Shown: positions 44,701-51,743 of the stretch, piece by piece
How positions within the stretch are numbered: the first letter of the stretch is position 1
Layout: every line of letters starts with the position of its first letter
Assembly: GCF_000024065.1 (NCBI RefSeq)
Contig: NC_013174.1
Location: forward strand, 248,001-312,000
Length of the DNA: 64,000 bases
Direction: 5' to 3'
DNA from: Jonesia denitrificans DSM 20603
GTDB lineage: Bacteria > Actinomycetota > Actinomycetes > Actinomycetales > Cellulomonadaceae
Notes under the pieces: model-generated
The model's input: the letters and a program-made list of their open reading frames with translations, nothing else
Told to the model about the DNA's origin: nothing
The model's database searches: none
Made by a program: the position numbers and the translations under genes

Positions 44701-45952
44701 CTCCGTCGCAGCTGATGCGGCACTGCCTCAAGAACCACGCGGATACCAACCCAACCCGGACATGGTGATCCCAGGGCTTGTTGATGAAGCACGCGACCCA
44801 GGTCACCAGGGTGGGTTCCCGCAGCAGACACCAGCTCAGTACTACCGGTCCGCCGCGAGCGCTTTCAGCGCGCAAAGTGCACACGAAGCGCACGAACCTG
44901 AGGAGGACCGCAGCTATGGGATGCCGCTTCCTCCGCAGCGTCCAGAGTCAGTGTACGAAGCGACTCAAGGACCTGTTGACGAGCAGCACAACTACGGTCA
45001 ACCAGCATCAGCACCTTCCTGGCAAAACAACGCAGCCCAGGAACAACCGATGCGACCACAGTTCGCCCCGATCTTTGGTGACGGTGCCAGCGAACCAGCA
45101 GCACCAGCAGCTCCCAACTTCGCTGACGTCGTGTCTGACCTGCCACAGGAAGACACCAAATCAAAGAAGAACGGCCTACGTGGCTGGTTGCGTAAAGGAA
45201 AGTCAACAGACACCTCCGCGCATGAAACAGTTGCTGAGCCCACGGCACCTCAGGGCTCGTACGGGCAACCACAGTTTGGACAGTTCAGTGGTGGCCAACA
45301 GTTCCAACCAGCTCAGTCCCAAGGTCAACAGCCTTTCCGCCAACCCACTGCGCCATCAGCAGCTGAACCTTATGTGCCTCAGGTACCACAACGGGTGTCA
45401 AGCTATGGTGCAGGGTCGGCGTCTCACGCCGCCTCAGCCCCATACGCTGCCTCGGCCCCTGCCGCCCCAGCTGCATACAGCGGCGGCACCTCACAGTCGT
45501 GGGAACCCACGTATGCTCCTTCCGCTCAGGAACCAGCAGTACGAGAGTTTCCGCAAGGTGGATCAGGTGTCACCCAGTGGCAACCACCCACCGACCTGAC
45601 CGTTGACGTCAACTCAGCTTTTGCGTTGAAGTCAACAATCCAGGAGCAGGCACTTGCTGAACTCAGCCAGCTGTCCGCGTACCGCCCAAGCGAGGTTGAC
45701 ACCAACGCTGCCGGGTCACTGACCCGCCGTGTTCGGAGCACAGCCGCGCCTCAGGCACTCACTGATGACCCGACCACGCAGAAGATCAGTCGCGACGCGG
45801 CCGAACTTCGGGCACGCCTCTCCGCGTTCCAATCTGCAACCAGCAGAGGACGCCGAGATGGTGCATCTGAGGGTCCACCTCAGAATGAGCACGGGAATGA
45901 CCGAAATGGCCAGTCGCAACTACGTGTGCCAGACTCTGCCACTCGATACTGA
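41744..45952 (+). CDS. Conservon sensor histidine kinase-like protein (CvnA type) with very long low-complexity tail
   Basis: This 1402-residue membrane sensor has a first transmembrane helix at about 12-32, an extracytoplasmic helical sensor of about 275 residues (nitrate/nitrite-sensor type), a second helix at about 309-330 and a HAMP linker. A DHp-like helix follows (ARRDHVLLNRQL, then RLDHLATRMRRNSESLLVL) and an ATPase domain with N-box ELLENATNFSE (about 524) and DYGLGMSDDD (about 556). From about residue 632 to 1280 the chain is Gln/Pro/Ala-rich and probably disordered. The last 110 residues look conserved (LTVDVNSAFALKSTIQEQALAELSQL). GGAGGG at 41731-41736 sets the start. It heads the four-gene conservon; no response regulator is nearby. 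Confidence 0.92.
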   Translation: MLKRLNVQNKILATLAVPILVILVAATVFAGQSISAWREAQQTKNVVDLVDSGQTFIEIIQNERYWAIEYRRGAAGAGEEWQKAIALRNQALDEVGSALRDIDTSRMSPEVQRAIDLALKNTRAFLEAAEGQASRGAATTQVVSKAYTDAIDNILRVASQLGNTVGDRRVGNAALAYVTTTNYLDDTISEIPLISEALTVSRSNDGVNRVYRELATTVRLTNASRDDTRNTLNRLVGVDFPSLKIASAQYTAIRQYLANGNIGAISGPLAEQWGELAQVEVEAVDPIVKAMMAEMKDAANDQLNAARTNSILTIIAVLVVFAASLAIAYVTSRSITRPLRRLTESAERVKEELPRLVEQVAIPGQGPDLDLEEIDIDSRDEVGQLAAAFNSVNHTTVEVAREQAALRGSIAEMFVNVARRDHVLLNRQLGFLDELERAEEDPNILANLFRLDHLATRMRRNSESLLVLAGIDSGRRVRQPMPMSDVVRTASSEIELYDRIQLNLQSDPAMLGHNALNAAHLIAELLENATNFSEPNTPVEVTTDAGRNFVTVTIRDYGLGMSDDDIAEANRKVASRSATDVIGVQRVGLFVVGRLADRLGVHVAFARPNDGSTGTVATLSFPWNLFTDAAYQDYQGRAPQAGSQTYQQPQAPQPSSQFAQPQQPAQQANQFGQPQQPQQQQPQPQQPIQQPAGYPVEEPPVVSEVDLNALTDGQTNTGMPRRRVSNAPTGQNQAFAPQQDFSGAPLGGGRPAAPAPQAPAQQAPAQGLPSRGGAQQQFAPQQSAASALPSRGGNGNQGVGLSPDFGDDSPEIVLPPLATPTRTVSFDDDSAPWQPEVIQEARPLVTRRPAVKEHVEETPLGPDASLAAQPERRSAMFSNFRSFSAPQEGTEAQAPSAGSPFAQPADDDDSTQVIDRVADSPRAEEVAEPWRGQQDTVTHSDHGQHGASDAPQSRADLAKFAHLPTRASRARAQSDTAHPAPQAASHSVAADAALPQEPRGYQPNPDMVIPGLVDEARDPGHQGGFPQQTPAQYYRSAASAFSAQSAHEAHEPEEDRSYGMPLPPQRPESVYEATQGPVDEQHNYGQPASAPSWQNNAAQEQPMRPQFAPIFGDGASEPAAPAAPNFADVVSDLPQEDTKSKKNGLRGWLRKGKSTDTSAHETVAEPTAPQGSYGQPQFGQFSGGQQFQPAQSQGQQPFRQPTAPSAAEPYVPQVPQRVSSYGAGSASHAASAPYAASAPAAPAAYSGGTSQSWEPTYAPSAQEPAVREFPQGGSGVTQWQPPTDLTVDVNSAFALKSTIQEQALAELSQLSAYRPSEVDTNAAGSLTRRVRSTAAPQALTDDPTTQKISRDAAELRARLSAFQSATSRGRRDGASEGPPQNEHGNDRNGQSQLRVPDSATRY

Positions 45953-45992
45953 GTGCATTGTTAGCCGTTGACACACCTTTGAAGGAGAAAGC

Positions 45993-46442
45993 ATGAGCAC
46001 GCTCAGCACCGAGGCAACGAACTTCGGTTGGTTGCTGGACAACTTTGTGCGGACAGTTCCGGCCACACGCCACACCCTTGTGGTCTCGGCTGACGGCCTG
46101 TTAATGGCGATGTCCGATAACCTCGACCGGACCAGCGGTGACCAGCTCGCCGCAATCGTGTCCGGCATGTCAAGCCTCACCCGTGGGGCCTCACGCCAAC
46201 TCAACGGTGGGGCGGTTCGCCAGGCCATCGTGGAAATGGACAATGGCTTCCTCTTCTTGATGAACGTCTCGAACGGATCAGTTCTTGCCGTCGTCGCTGA
46301 TTCCTCATGCGACGTTGGTCTGATCGGATATGAGATGGCTATGCTCGTATCACGAACTGAAGCAACTCTCACACCACAACTGATCTCAGAGATGCGCGGC
46401 TCGCTGCCGGTAGACGGAGCTACACGCGCGCAAATGGGATAG
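45993..46442 (+). CDS. Roadblock/LC7 domain protein (CvnB type)
   Basis: This 149-residue small cytosolic protein of the Roadblock/LC7 family is a regulatory partner of bacterial Ras-like GTPases. Characteristic parts are NFGWLLDNFVRTVPATRHTL at the N-terminus and VVSADGLLMAMSDNLDR, then QLAAIVSGMSSLTRGA. It follows the sensor kinase by 40 bp with AAGGAG upstream and precedes a DUF742 gene, the canonical conservon order. It probably senses or transmits the state of the kinase to the GTPase (established model for conservons, role inferred here). Confidence 0.93.
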   Translation: MSTLSTEATNFGWLLDNFVRTVPATRHTLVVSADGLLMAMSDNLDRTSGDQLAAIVSGMSSLTRGASRQLNGGAVRQAIVEMDNGFLFLMNVSNGSVLAVVADSSCDVGLIGYEMAMLVSRTEATLTPQLISEMRGSLPVDGATRAQMG

Positions 46443-46455
46443 ATCAAGGATAGTC

Positions 46456-46863
46456 ATGACTCGTCATTCGCTGAGATTGCCCGATGACGGCAATCACTAC
46501 GAGGCTGCGACGGTGCGGCCTTACGCGGTTACCGGCGGGCGTGTACGATCAGCTACGTCCAACCTGCCGCTAGAGACCTTAATTGAGGTCACTCCAGGCG
46601 CCGTAGACTCGAGCGGACTCACCCCCGAAAAACGCGCGATCTTGGACCATGCGGCACGGAACTACGTGTCGATCGCTGAGGTGTCTGCACTTTTGCGGAT
46701 GCCACTCGGAGTGGTCCGAATCCTTATCTCAGACCTGGCGGACGAAGGATATTTGAAGATCCACACGTCGACGCCTGTTAACGTTCATACTGGTCACGGT
46801 CAGAACCCGGCCATGTCCTTGAGTGTGTTGGAGAGTGTTCTCAATGGTATATCAGCCCTCTGA
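46456..46863 (+). CDS. DUF742 family protein (CvnC type)
   Basis: This 135-residue cytosolic protein shows the DUF742 pattern: an N-terminal VRPYAVTGGRVRS, then ETLIEVTPGA, LTPEKRAILDHAARNYVSIAEVSALLRMPLGVVRILISDLADEGYL. The last piece reads as a winged helix, cut here for length as SIAEVSALLRMPLGVVRIL and SDLADEGYL. It may bind DNA or a protein partner. It sits 13 bp after the Roadblock gene and overlaps the GTPase gene by 20 bp, so all three are co-translated. Confidence 0.93.
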   Translation: MTRHSLRLPDDGNHYEAATVRPYAVTGGRVRSATSNLPLETLIEVTPGAVDSSGLTPEKRAILDHAARNYVSIAEVSALLRMPLGVVRILISDLADEGYLKIHTSTPVNVHTGHGQNPAMSLSVLESVLNGISAL

Positions 46864-47461
46864 GACGACAGTGGGGCAGGACACGGCGAAAGCCACGACC
46901 GCCCCAACCGTCGTCAAGATTGTCGTGGCGGGTGGGTTCGCTGTCGGTAAGACAACATTTATCGGATCAATCTCAGACATCGAACCGCTCAACACTGAAG
47001 CGGCGATGACCGAGCACTCCGTGGGTGTTGACGATGCCGGTGGCGTCACCGACCGCAAAACCACAACAACCGTCGCAATGGACTTCGGTCGTATCGAACT
47101 ACCAGGGTCCTTGTGGCTCTACCTGTTCGGTACCCCAGGACAGGACCGCTTCCTCTTCATGTGGGACGACCTGGTTCGCGGTGCTATTGGTGCCGTCGTT
47201 CTGGTGGACACGGAACGTCTTGAGCAGTGCTTCCCCGCGATCGACTACTTCGAGTCACGAGGTGTCCCGTTCGTTGTGGGGATCAACTGCTTTGACGGTG
47301 TAGCCAAGCACCGCATCGAAGATGTGCGTGAAGCACTTCAGGTGCCCGCTCACGTCCCCATGCTGTACACGGACGCGCGTTCCCGTGCAGCAACCAAGCA
47401 AACGCTCATCCAACTCGTCCAGCACGCCATGGAACGGCTCCAGGCAGCAGCTCGAGGCTGA
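46844..47461 (+). CDS. Ras-like GTP/ATP-binding protein (CvnD type)
   Basis: This 205-residue cytosolic small GTPase-like protein closes the conservon. Walker A is GGFAVGKTT (residues 30-38). The switch-II region FGTPGQDRFLFMW (about 103-115) replaces the usual DxxG with a bulky FGTPGQ, as in other CvnD proteins. A guanine-specificity NKxD motif is replaced by NCFD (VGINCFDG), so nucleotide preference is uncertain. ATG 46844 with GGAGAG upstream is the best start. In Streptomyces such GTPases cycle with their Roadblock partner and report the sensor state to unknown targets. Confidence 0.93.
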   Translation: MVYQPSETTVGQDTAKATTAPTVVKIVVAGGFAVGKTTFIGSISDIEPLNTEAAMTEHSVGVDDAGGVTDRKTTTTVAMDFGRIELPGSLWLYLFGTPGQDRFLFMWDDLVRGAIGAVVLVDTERLEQCFPAIDYFESRGVPFVVGINCFDGVAKHRIEDVREALQVPAHVPMLYTDARSRAATKQTLIQLVQHAMERLQAAARG

Positions 47462-47560
47462 TCCTCTTCGCTGCTCGGGCAGCACAGTGAGAGCACCAGG
47501 ACACGATTTCGTATTCTTGTCCTGAGCGTGGCACAATGGTCAGGCGCCTTCGGGCGTTAA

Positions 47561-47648
47561 GGAAGTGTGGCAGAGCGGCCGAATGCGCCGGTCTTGAAAA
47601 CCGGTAGACGGTGACCCCGTCTCGCGGGTTCAAATCCCGCCGCTTCCG
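47561..47648 (+). tRNA. tRNA-Ser (anticodon TGA)
   Basis: This is an 88-nt cloverleaf with the 7-bp acceptor stem GGAAGTG paired to CGCTTCC (one G-T wobble), a T-arm GCGGGTTCAAATCCCGC and the long variable arm of serine tRNAs. The anticodon stem is 47588-47592 with 47600-47604, and the anticodon is TGA at 47595-47597, reading UCN codons. CCA is not encoded in full. Gene order is conservon, tRNA, LacI regulator. Confidence 0.97.
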
Positions 47649-47655
47649 CAGTGCG

Positions 47656-47697
47656 ATGGCCTCCGTGCGCAAACATCTGTTTGCTCACGGAGGCCAT
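47656..47697 (+). terminator. Strong terminator after tRNA-Ser(TGA)
   Basis: Arms 47656-47675 and 47678-47697 pair over 20 bp with a single mismatch around a 2-nt turn, starting 7 bp after the tRNA and ending about 65 bp before the LacI gene. The long GC-rich hairpin is followed by TGGTGTTTCT. It should prevent tRNA read-through into the transporter locus. Confidence 0.85.
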
Positions 47698-47762
47698 TGG
47701 TGTTTCTGCAGGTGTGCGTGCACTATAGGAGTGAACGGAGGCGCCCGACGCAGGAAGGACGC

Positions 47763-48791
47763 ATGGTGTCAGAGAAGCCACCAGGGACAAAACCCAATAT
47801 TCGGCAGGTTGCTGCCGCTGCTGGGGTGTCCCATATGACGGTGTCGCGGGTGTTGAATGACCACCCGAACATTAAGGACTCAACGCGGCGCAAGGTGTTG
47901 CGCGTTATTGAGGAACTGAACTATCGGCCGAATGGTGCGGCACGTGCATTAGCAACGCAGCGGAGCCAGCGCATCGGCGTCATGATTGAAAGTGCGCGCG
48001 AGTTTGGTCCGTTGTACACGTTGCGGGCGGTGGAGGATGCGGCGCGTGCGGCGGGGTTTGGCGTGACGTCGGTGCCGTTGGCTGAGCATGGGGCGTTTGC
48101 GGCGCGTGATGCCATGGATTATTTGGTGAGCCAGGGTGTTGATGCGGTGTGTGTGATTGCGCCTCGGTCGTCGTCGTTGGCTGCGTTACGGCAGGTGTCG
48201 GTGGACGTGCCGATGTTGGTGGTGAAGAGCAGTGGTGATCCGCATTATTTGACGGTGGGTGTGGACCAGCAGTTGGGTGCGGAGCTGGTTGTGGATCATG
48301 TGGCGGGGTTGGGGCATCGTGATGTGTTGCATCTTGCGGGCCCGTTGGATTGGTTGGATGCGCGTGCCCGTGAGCGGGCTTTTCATGCACGGTCACGGCA
48401 GTGGGGGTTGAAGGAGCGGCCCATTGTTGTGGGGGATTGGAGTGCGGACTTTGGGTATGACTTTGTGAAGAGTATGAAGCGAAAACCTGATTACACAGCG
48501 ATCTTCGCAGCGAATGATGCGATGGCGATGGGGTTGTTGCATGGGTTTGCGGAGTGGGGTGTGGAGGTTCCCGCGCAGATGTCAGTGGTGGGGTTCGATG
48601 ATGTGCCATTGAGTCGTCATGCGATTCCGCCATTGACGACGGTACGGCAGGATTTCGATGTGGTGGGGTTGAAGGTGGTGGAGGTGTTGACGGCGGCGGT
48701 TCGAGGTGGTGAGGTCCCGGCCCGAACGACTGTGGGTGTTGAGGTGGTGGTTCGGGAATCGTCGGCGCCGGTGGGCGGTGTGGCGTTGTGA
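47763..48791 (+). CDS. LacI-family transcriptional regulator
   Basis: This 342-residue repressor has an N-terminal HTH (IRQVAAAAGVSHMTVSRVLN, residues 14-33), hinge helix (YRPNGAARALATQRS) and periplasmic-binding-protein-like sugar-sensing domain (RIGVMIESAREFGPLYTLRA at the start). GGAAGGA precedes ATG 47763. Its stop overlaps the next gene's GTG by 4 bp, so the repressor is co-translated with an ABC ATPase. It probably controls the locus through the palindrome at 50496-50513 and its own promoter. Codons are strongly G/T-ending. Confidence 0.92.
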   Translation: MVSEKPPGTKPNIRQVAAAAGVSHMTVSRVLNDHPNIKDSTRRKVLRVIEELNYRPNGAARALATQRSQRIGVMIESAREFGPLYTLRAVEDAARAAGFGVTSVPLAEHGAFAARDAMDYLVSQGVDAVCVIAPRSSSLAALRQVSVDVPMLVVKSSGDPHYLTVGVDQQLGAELVVDHVAGLGHRDVLHLAGPLDWLDARARERAFHARSRQWGLKERPIVVGDWSADFGYDFVKSMKRKPDYTAIFAANDAMAMGLLHGFAEWGVEVPAQMSVVGFDDVPLSRHAIPPLTTVRQDFDVVGLKVVEVLTAAVRGGEVPARTTVGVEVVVRESSAPVGGVAL

Positions 48792-50323
48792 GTGGTGGTG
48801 TTGAGCCTTTGGTGCAGTTGCGGTCGGTGACTGTGTCGTTTGATGGGCATGTGGCGTTGGATGACGTGTCGTTGGATCTGTTTCCTGGCGAGATTCATGC
48901 GTTGATGGGGCAGAACGGTGCGGGGAAGTCAACGTTGGTTCAGGTGCTCAATGGGGTGATTCAGCCTGATCGTGGGTCGATTGTGGTTGATGGGTGTGAG
49001 CGGGTGTTTCGGTCCCCGTCGGATGCGTTGGCGGTGGGTGTGGCCATGGTGTTTCAGGACATTCATCTGGGTCCCACGTTGACGGTGGCGGAGAACGTCA
49101 TGTTGGGGCGTGAGGTGCGGTCTCGCTGGGGTATTGACTGGGCTGGAACGAAGGCTCGGGCGGTTGAGCAACTCAGTGAGCTTGGTTTGGGTGATTTAGA
49201 TGTGGATACGCGGTTGTCGTTGTTGTCACCGCCTACGCAACAGTTGGTGGCGATTGCTCGGGCGATGGTGGCTCGGCCGCGGGTGTTGTTGCTTGATGAG
49301 CCGACGTCAAGCTTAGAAATTGCCGATGTGAAACGCCTCTTTGGTGTGTTGCGTACGTTGCGTGAGCGCGGTGTTGCGATCGTGTTTATTTCGCATTTTT
49401 TGGAGCAGGTGTGTGCTGTTTCTGACCGGGTGTCGGTGTTGCGTGATGGTCGGCATGTGGAGGTGTGCCGGACGCAGGAGGTGGACCGCACGACGCTGAT
49501 TTCGTTGATGTTGGGTGAGGATGTGGAGAGTTTACGGCGCTTGGGTGCTGAGCGTCGGGATCATCAGCATGATGCGGAGGGGCCGCGGGTGTTGGATGCG
49601 GTTGGGGTGGGGCGTCGCGGTGTCATTGAGTCAACTGATGTTGTGGTGCATGCGGGGGAGATTGTGGGGTTTGCTGGGTTGCGTGGTTCGGGGCGTACCG
49701 AGTTGGCGCACGTGTTGGCTGGTGTGTTGTCTGCCGACAGCGGTGTGGTGCTGATGTCGGGGGAGCGGGTGCAGTTCCGTGGGCCTGGTAGTGGTGTTCG
49801 TCATGGGGTGGCGTTGTCGTCGGAGTTGCGCAGTGATGATGGGATCATTGCGGGCATGTCTGTTCGGGACAACATGTTGCTTGCGTTGCAGGCGATGCGT
49901 GGGTGGCGGTTCCCGATTTCTCGTGCGGAAGGCGACAGTGTGGTGGGGTACTACATGTCACTGTTTCGGATGGAGGGTGTGGATCCGGGGGCTTGTGCGG
50001 GGGTGCAGTCGGGTGGGACTCAGCAGAAGATCGTGTTGGCGCGTTGGCTGGCGATCCATCCGAGGGTGTTGATCCTTGATGAACCGACGCGTGGCATTGA
50101 TGTCGGCACGACGGTGGAGATTCAACGTCGGATTGCTCAGCTCGCTGTGGAGGGGATGGCGATCATTTTCATTTCTTCTGATTTGGAGGAAGTGGTGCGG
50201 CTGAGTGATCGGATTGTTGTGTTGAAGGATCGGATGAAGATTGGGGAGCTTCATAACGGTCCGGGGGTGACAGTGGACACGGTGGTGGAATTGATTGCTG
50301 CGTGTGAGGATGAATCGCTGTAG
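48788..50323 (+). CDS. Sugar ABC transporter ATPase, RbsA/YtfR type (first of two)
   Basis: This 511-residue protein has two nucleotide-binding domains in one chain. Domain 1 has Walker A GQNGAGKST (about 37-45) and Walker B VLLLDEPTSSLEIADV, with Glu where most paralogues have Asp after TSSL. Domain 2 has a degenerate P-loop GLRGSGRTEL, as usual for this family, and signature QSGGTQQK instead of the consensus LSGGNQQK. GTG start overlaps the LacI stop. It is followed by an intergenic region, not by permease genes, whereas a second, better-conserved ATPase lies 1.4 kb on. It may be a diverged duplicate or serve another permease. Codons match LacI. Confidence 0.92.
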   Translation: MSGGVEPLVQLRSVTVSFDGHVALDDVSLDLFPGEIHALMGQNGAGKSTLVQVLNGVIQPDRGSIVVDGCERVFRSPSDALAVGVAMVFQDIHLGPTLTVAENVMLGREVRSRWGIDWAGTKARAVEQLSELGLGDLDVDTRLSLLSPPTQQLVAIARAMVARPRVLLLDEPTSSLEIADVKRLFGVLRTLRERGVAIVFISHFLEQVCAVSDRVSVLRDGRHVEVCRTQEVDRTTLISLMLGEDVESLRRLGAERRDHQHDAEGPRVLDAVGVGRRGVIESTDVVVHAGEIVGFAGLRGSGRTELAHVLAGVLSADSGVVLMSGERVQFRGPGSGVRHGVALSSELRSDDGIIAGMSVRDNMLLALQAMRGWRFPISRAEGDSVVGYYMSLFRMEGVDPGACAGVQSGGTQQKIVLARWLAIHPRVLILDEPTRGIDVGTTVEIQRRIAQLAVEGMAIIFISSDLEEVVRLSDRIVVLKDRMKIGELHNGPGVTVDTVVELIAACEDESL

Positions 50324-50482
50324 CAATCTCACATTGTGATGCGTGTTCCACGGAACTTTTTGCATGTTCCAACCGTGAGCGTTGAGTGTCAGGCGTGTGT
50401 CACCACCTCGCTCATCGCCAAAAATGGGCTCTGACCTGCGGAACAATTAACCATTTCGTGATCACTTCTTCGTTGACTTGTC

Positions 50483-50512
50483 TTGTGTCAGCAAAAATGT
50501 TCCCGGTAACAT
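50483..50512 (+). promoter_or_regulatory. Candidate promoter for the sugar-binding protein gene
   Basis: A -35-like TTGTGT (50483-50488) and a -10-like TAACAT (50507-50512) are 18 bp apart. An alternative uses TTGACT (50473-50478) with AATGTT (50496-50501) at 17 bp spacing. Both options overlap the operator palindrome. Confidence 0.35.
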
Positions 50513-50513
50513 T
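50496..50513. promoter_or_regulatory. Candidate LacI-family operator
   Basis: AATGTTCCCGGTAACATT is palindromic at 16 of 18 positions around a central CG, the classic LacI-operator shape, and it overlaps both possible promoters. The adjacent LacI gene makes it the best operator candidate in the window. Confidence 0.6.
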
Positions 50514-50642
50514 CTCGGCAAGCGCTCACAAGGGGTCGCAGAGAAGCATCCCCACGTCGTCCAATGCGCAGCAGTGTGTGTGACAGGAGGCCGCGCACAC
50601 CGGTCACATCAATCAGAAATTCAGCGTTCTCAAGGAGGAGAA

Positions 50643-51629
50643 ATGTCTGTCCGTACCCGTGCAATCCGCTTCGCAGGAATCGCCCTCGCCGGCACTCTTG
50701 CACTGAGTGTGTCCGCGTGCTCTGACAATGGCGAAGGTGGCGGTGACGAACTTGTCACTGTCGGTTTTGTCGCCGTTGGTCCTGAAGGGGCCTGGCGTCA
50801 AGCCAACGAAACCAACATCCAAGAGTCATTCACGGAGGAAGCAGGCTTCAACTTGAAGTACGCTCCCGCCACGAACCTTGACCAGAAATCCCAAATCGAT
50901 GCGTTCACATCATTTGTTGATGAAGGGGTGGACGTCATTCTCCTGTCGGCCACTGAAGGGTCTGGGTGGGAAGACTCCCTGTCCCGTGCCCAAGAAGCCG
51001 AGATCCCGGTCATCCTCATCGACCGCGGAATTGAGCCTGACAACACTGACCTTTACGTCACCCGTATCGCCCCCGACAATATCGCGGTGTCCACGTCGGT
51101 TGCGGAATGGGCAAAAACTGCCCTGCCAGAAGGTGGCAACTACTTTGTCCTTGAGGGGCCAGCAGGTGTGTCTGTGGTCAACGAACGCAACGAAGGGTGG
51201 GACGCTGTCATTGGCGCGGAATCATCGTTCACAAAACTCGGTGCACAAACCGCGAACTGGTCCACAGAAGAAGCGAAAAGCGTCTTCGAAACAGTGCTGA
51301 AGTCGAACAACAACGATGTTCAGCTTGTCTTCGCCCAGAACGATGAAATGGGTCTTGGCGCTGCGCAAGCTATTGAAGAAGCCGGTCTCACCCCAGGTGA
51401 AGACGTCAAAATTGCCACCATTGACGGCACGAAGGGTGCGCTCGAAGCTTTAGCCGCGGGTCGTCTCAGCTTCGTTGCCGAATACAACCCACTGTTTGGT
51501 GACGTGGCTGTCGACGTGGTGAACAAGGTGCTCGATGGGGAAAGCGTTGAACCATACATCATCGCTGAGTCGTTGACGTTTGACTCCCCAGAAGCGGCAC
51601 AGGAAGCGTTGCCTGACCGCAAGTTCTAG
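50643..51629 (+). CDS. Galactofuranose/ribose-type sugar-binding lipoprotein (YtfQ-like)
   Basis: This 328-residue lipoprotein has signal peptide MSVRTRAIRFAGIALAG and lipobox VSAC (Cys about residue 25), followed by an acidic linker. The body belongs to the periplasmic-binding-protein-like family 4 and shows the YtfQ-type pattern VGFVAVGPEGAWRQANETNI, then DAFTSFVDEGVDVILLSATEG. The Trp in GPEGAWR and the loop near VILIDRGIE fit sugar contacts. AAGGAGG precedes ATG 50643. It probably delivers galactofuranose, ribose or a related sugar, but the specificity cannot be read from the sequence. Confidence 0.92.
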   Translation: MSVRTRAIRFAGIALAGTLALSVSACSDNGEGGGDELVTVGFVAVGPEGAWRQANETNIQESFTEEAGFNLKYAPATNLDQKSQIDAFTSFVDEGVDVILLSATEGSGWEDSLSRAQEAEIPVILIDRGIEPDNTDLYVTRIAPDNIAVSTSVAEWAKTALPEGGNYFVLEGPAGVSVVNERNEGWDAVIGAESSFTKLGAQTANWSTEEAKSVFETVLKSNNNDVQLVFAQNDEMGLGAAQAIEEAGLTPGEDVKIATIDGTKGALEALAAGRLSFVAEYNPLFGDVAVDVVNKVLDGESVEPYIIAESLTFDSPEAAQEALPDRKF

Positions 51630-51649
51630 GTCCCGTTCCCTCACACACC

Positions 51650-51690
51650 GTGGGGTCTTGCTTTCAGCCTCACCGCGGGCAAGACCCCAC
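51650..51690 (+). terminator. Intercistronic stem-loop after the binding-protein gene
   Basis: A perfect 12-bp stem (51650-51661 with 51679-51690) with a 17-nt loop lies 21 bp after the binding-protein stop and 54 bp before the ATPase start. It resembles the attenuating hairpins seen in other binding-protein operons, including the AglE-like one at 38471-38546. Confidence 0.6.
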
Positions 51691-51743
51691 ACCAATGACG
51701 TGGTTGCGCAGGAATGAAACCTGCGCCGAAGAAGGAGCGAACA

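Larger units (their letters stand above)
50324..50642. other. 319-bp intergenic region with promoter and operator for the binding-protein gene
   Basis: No gene is visible. The left part holds a short 5-2-5 palindrome GTTCCACGGAAC at 50345-50356 followed by TTTTT. The middle holds a candidate promoter and LacI-type operator (listed separately). The last 100 bp contain GC-poor leader sequence ending in AAGGAGG before the ATG of the binding protein. Confidence 0.6.

Noticed and set aside
43640-45300. Gln/Pro-rich low-complexity stretch as evidence of a frameshift or repeat element
   Set aside because: The reading frame is continuous, codon use is normal for the gene, and only compositional repetition is seen.
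50345-50361. GTTCCACGGAAC followed by TTTTT as a terminator
   Set aside because: The hairpin loop would be only two bases with a five-bp stem, so termination is unlikely. It may be a weak regulatory palindrome.
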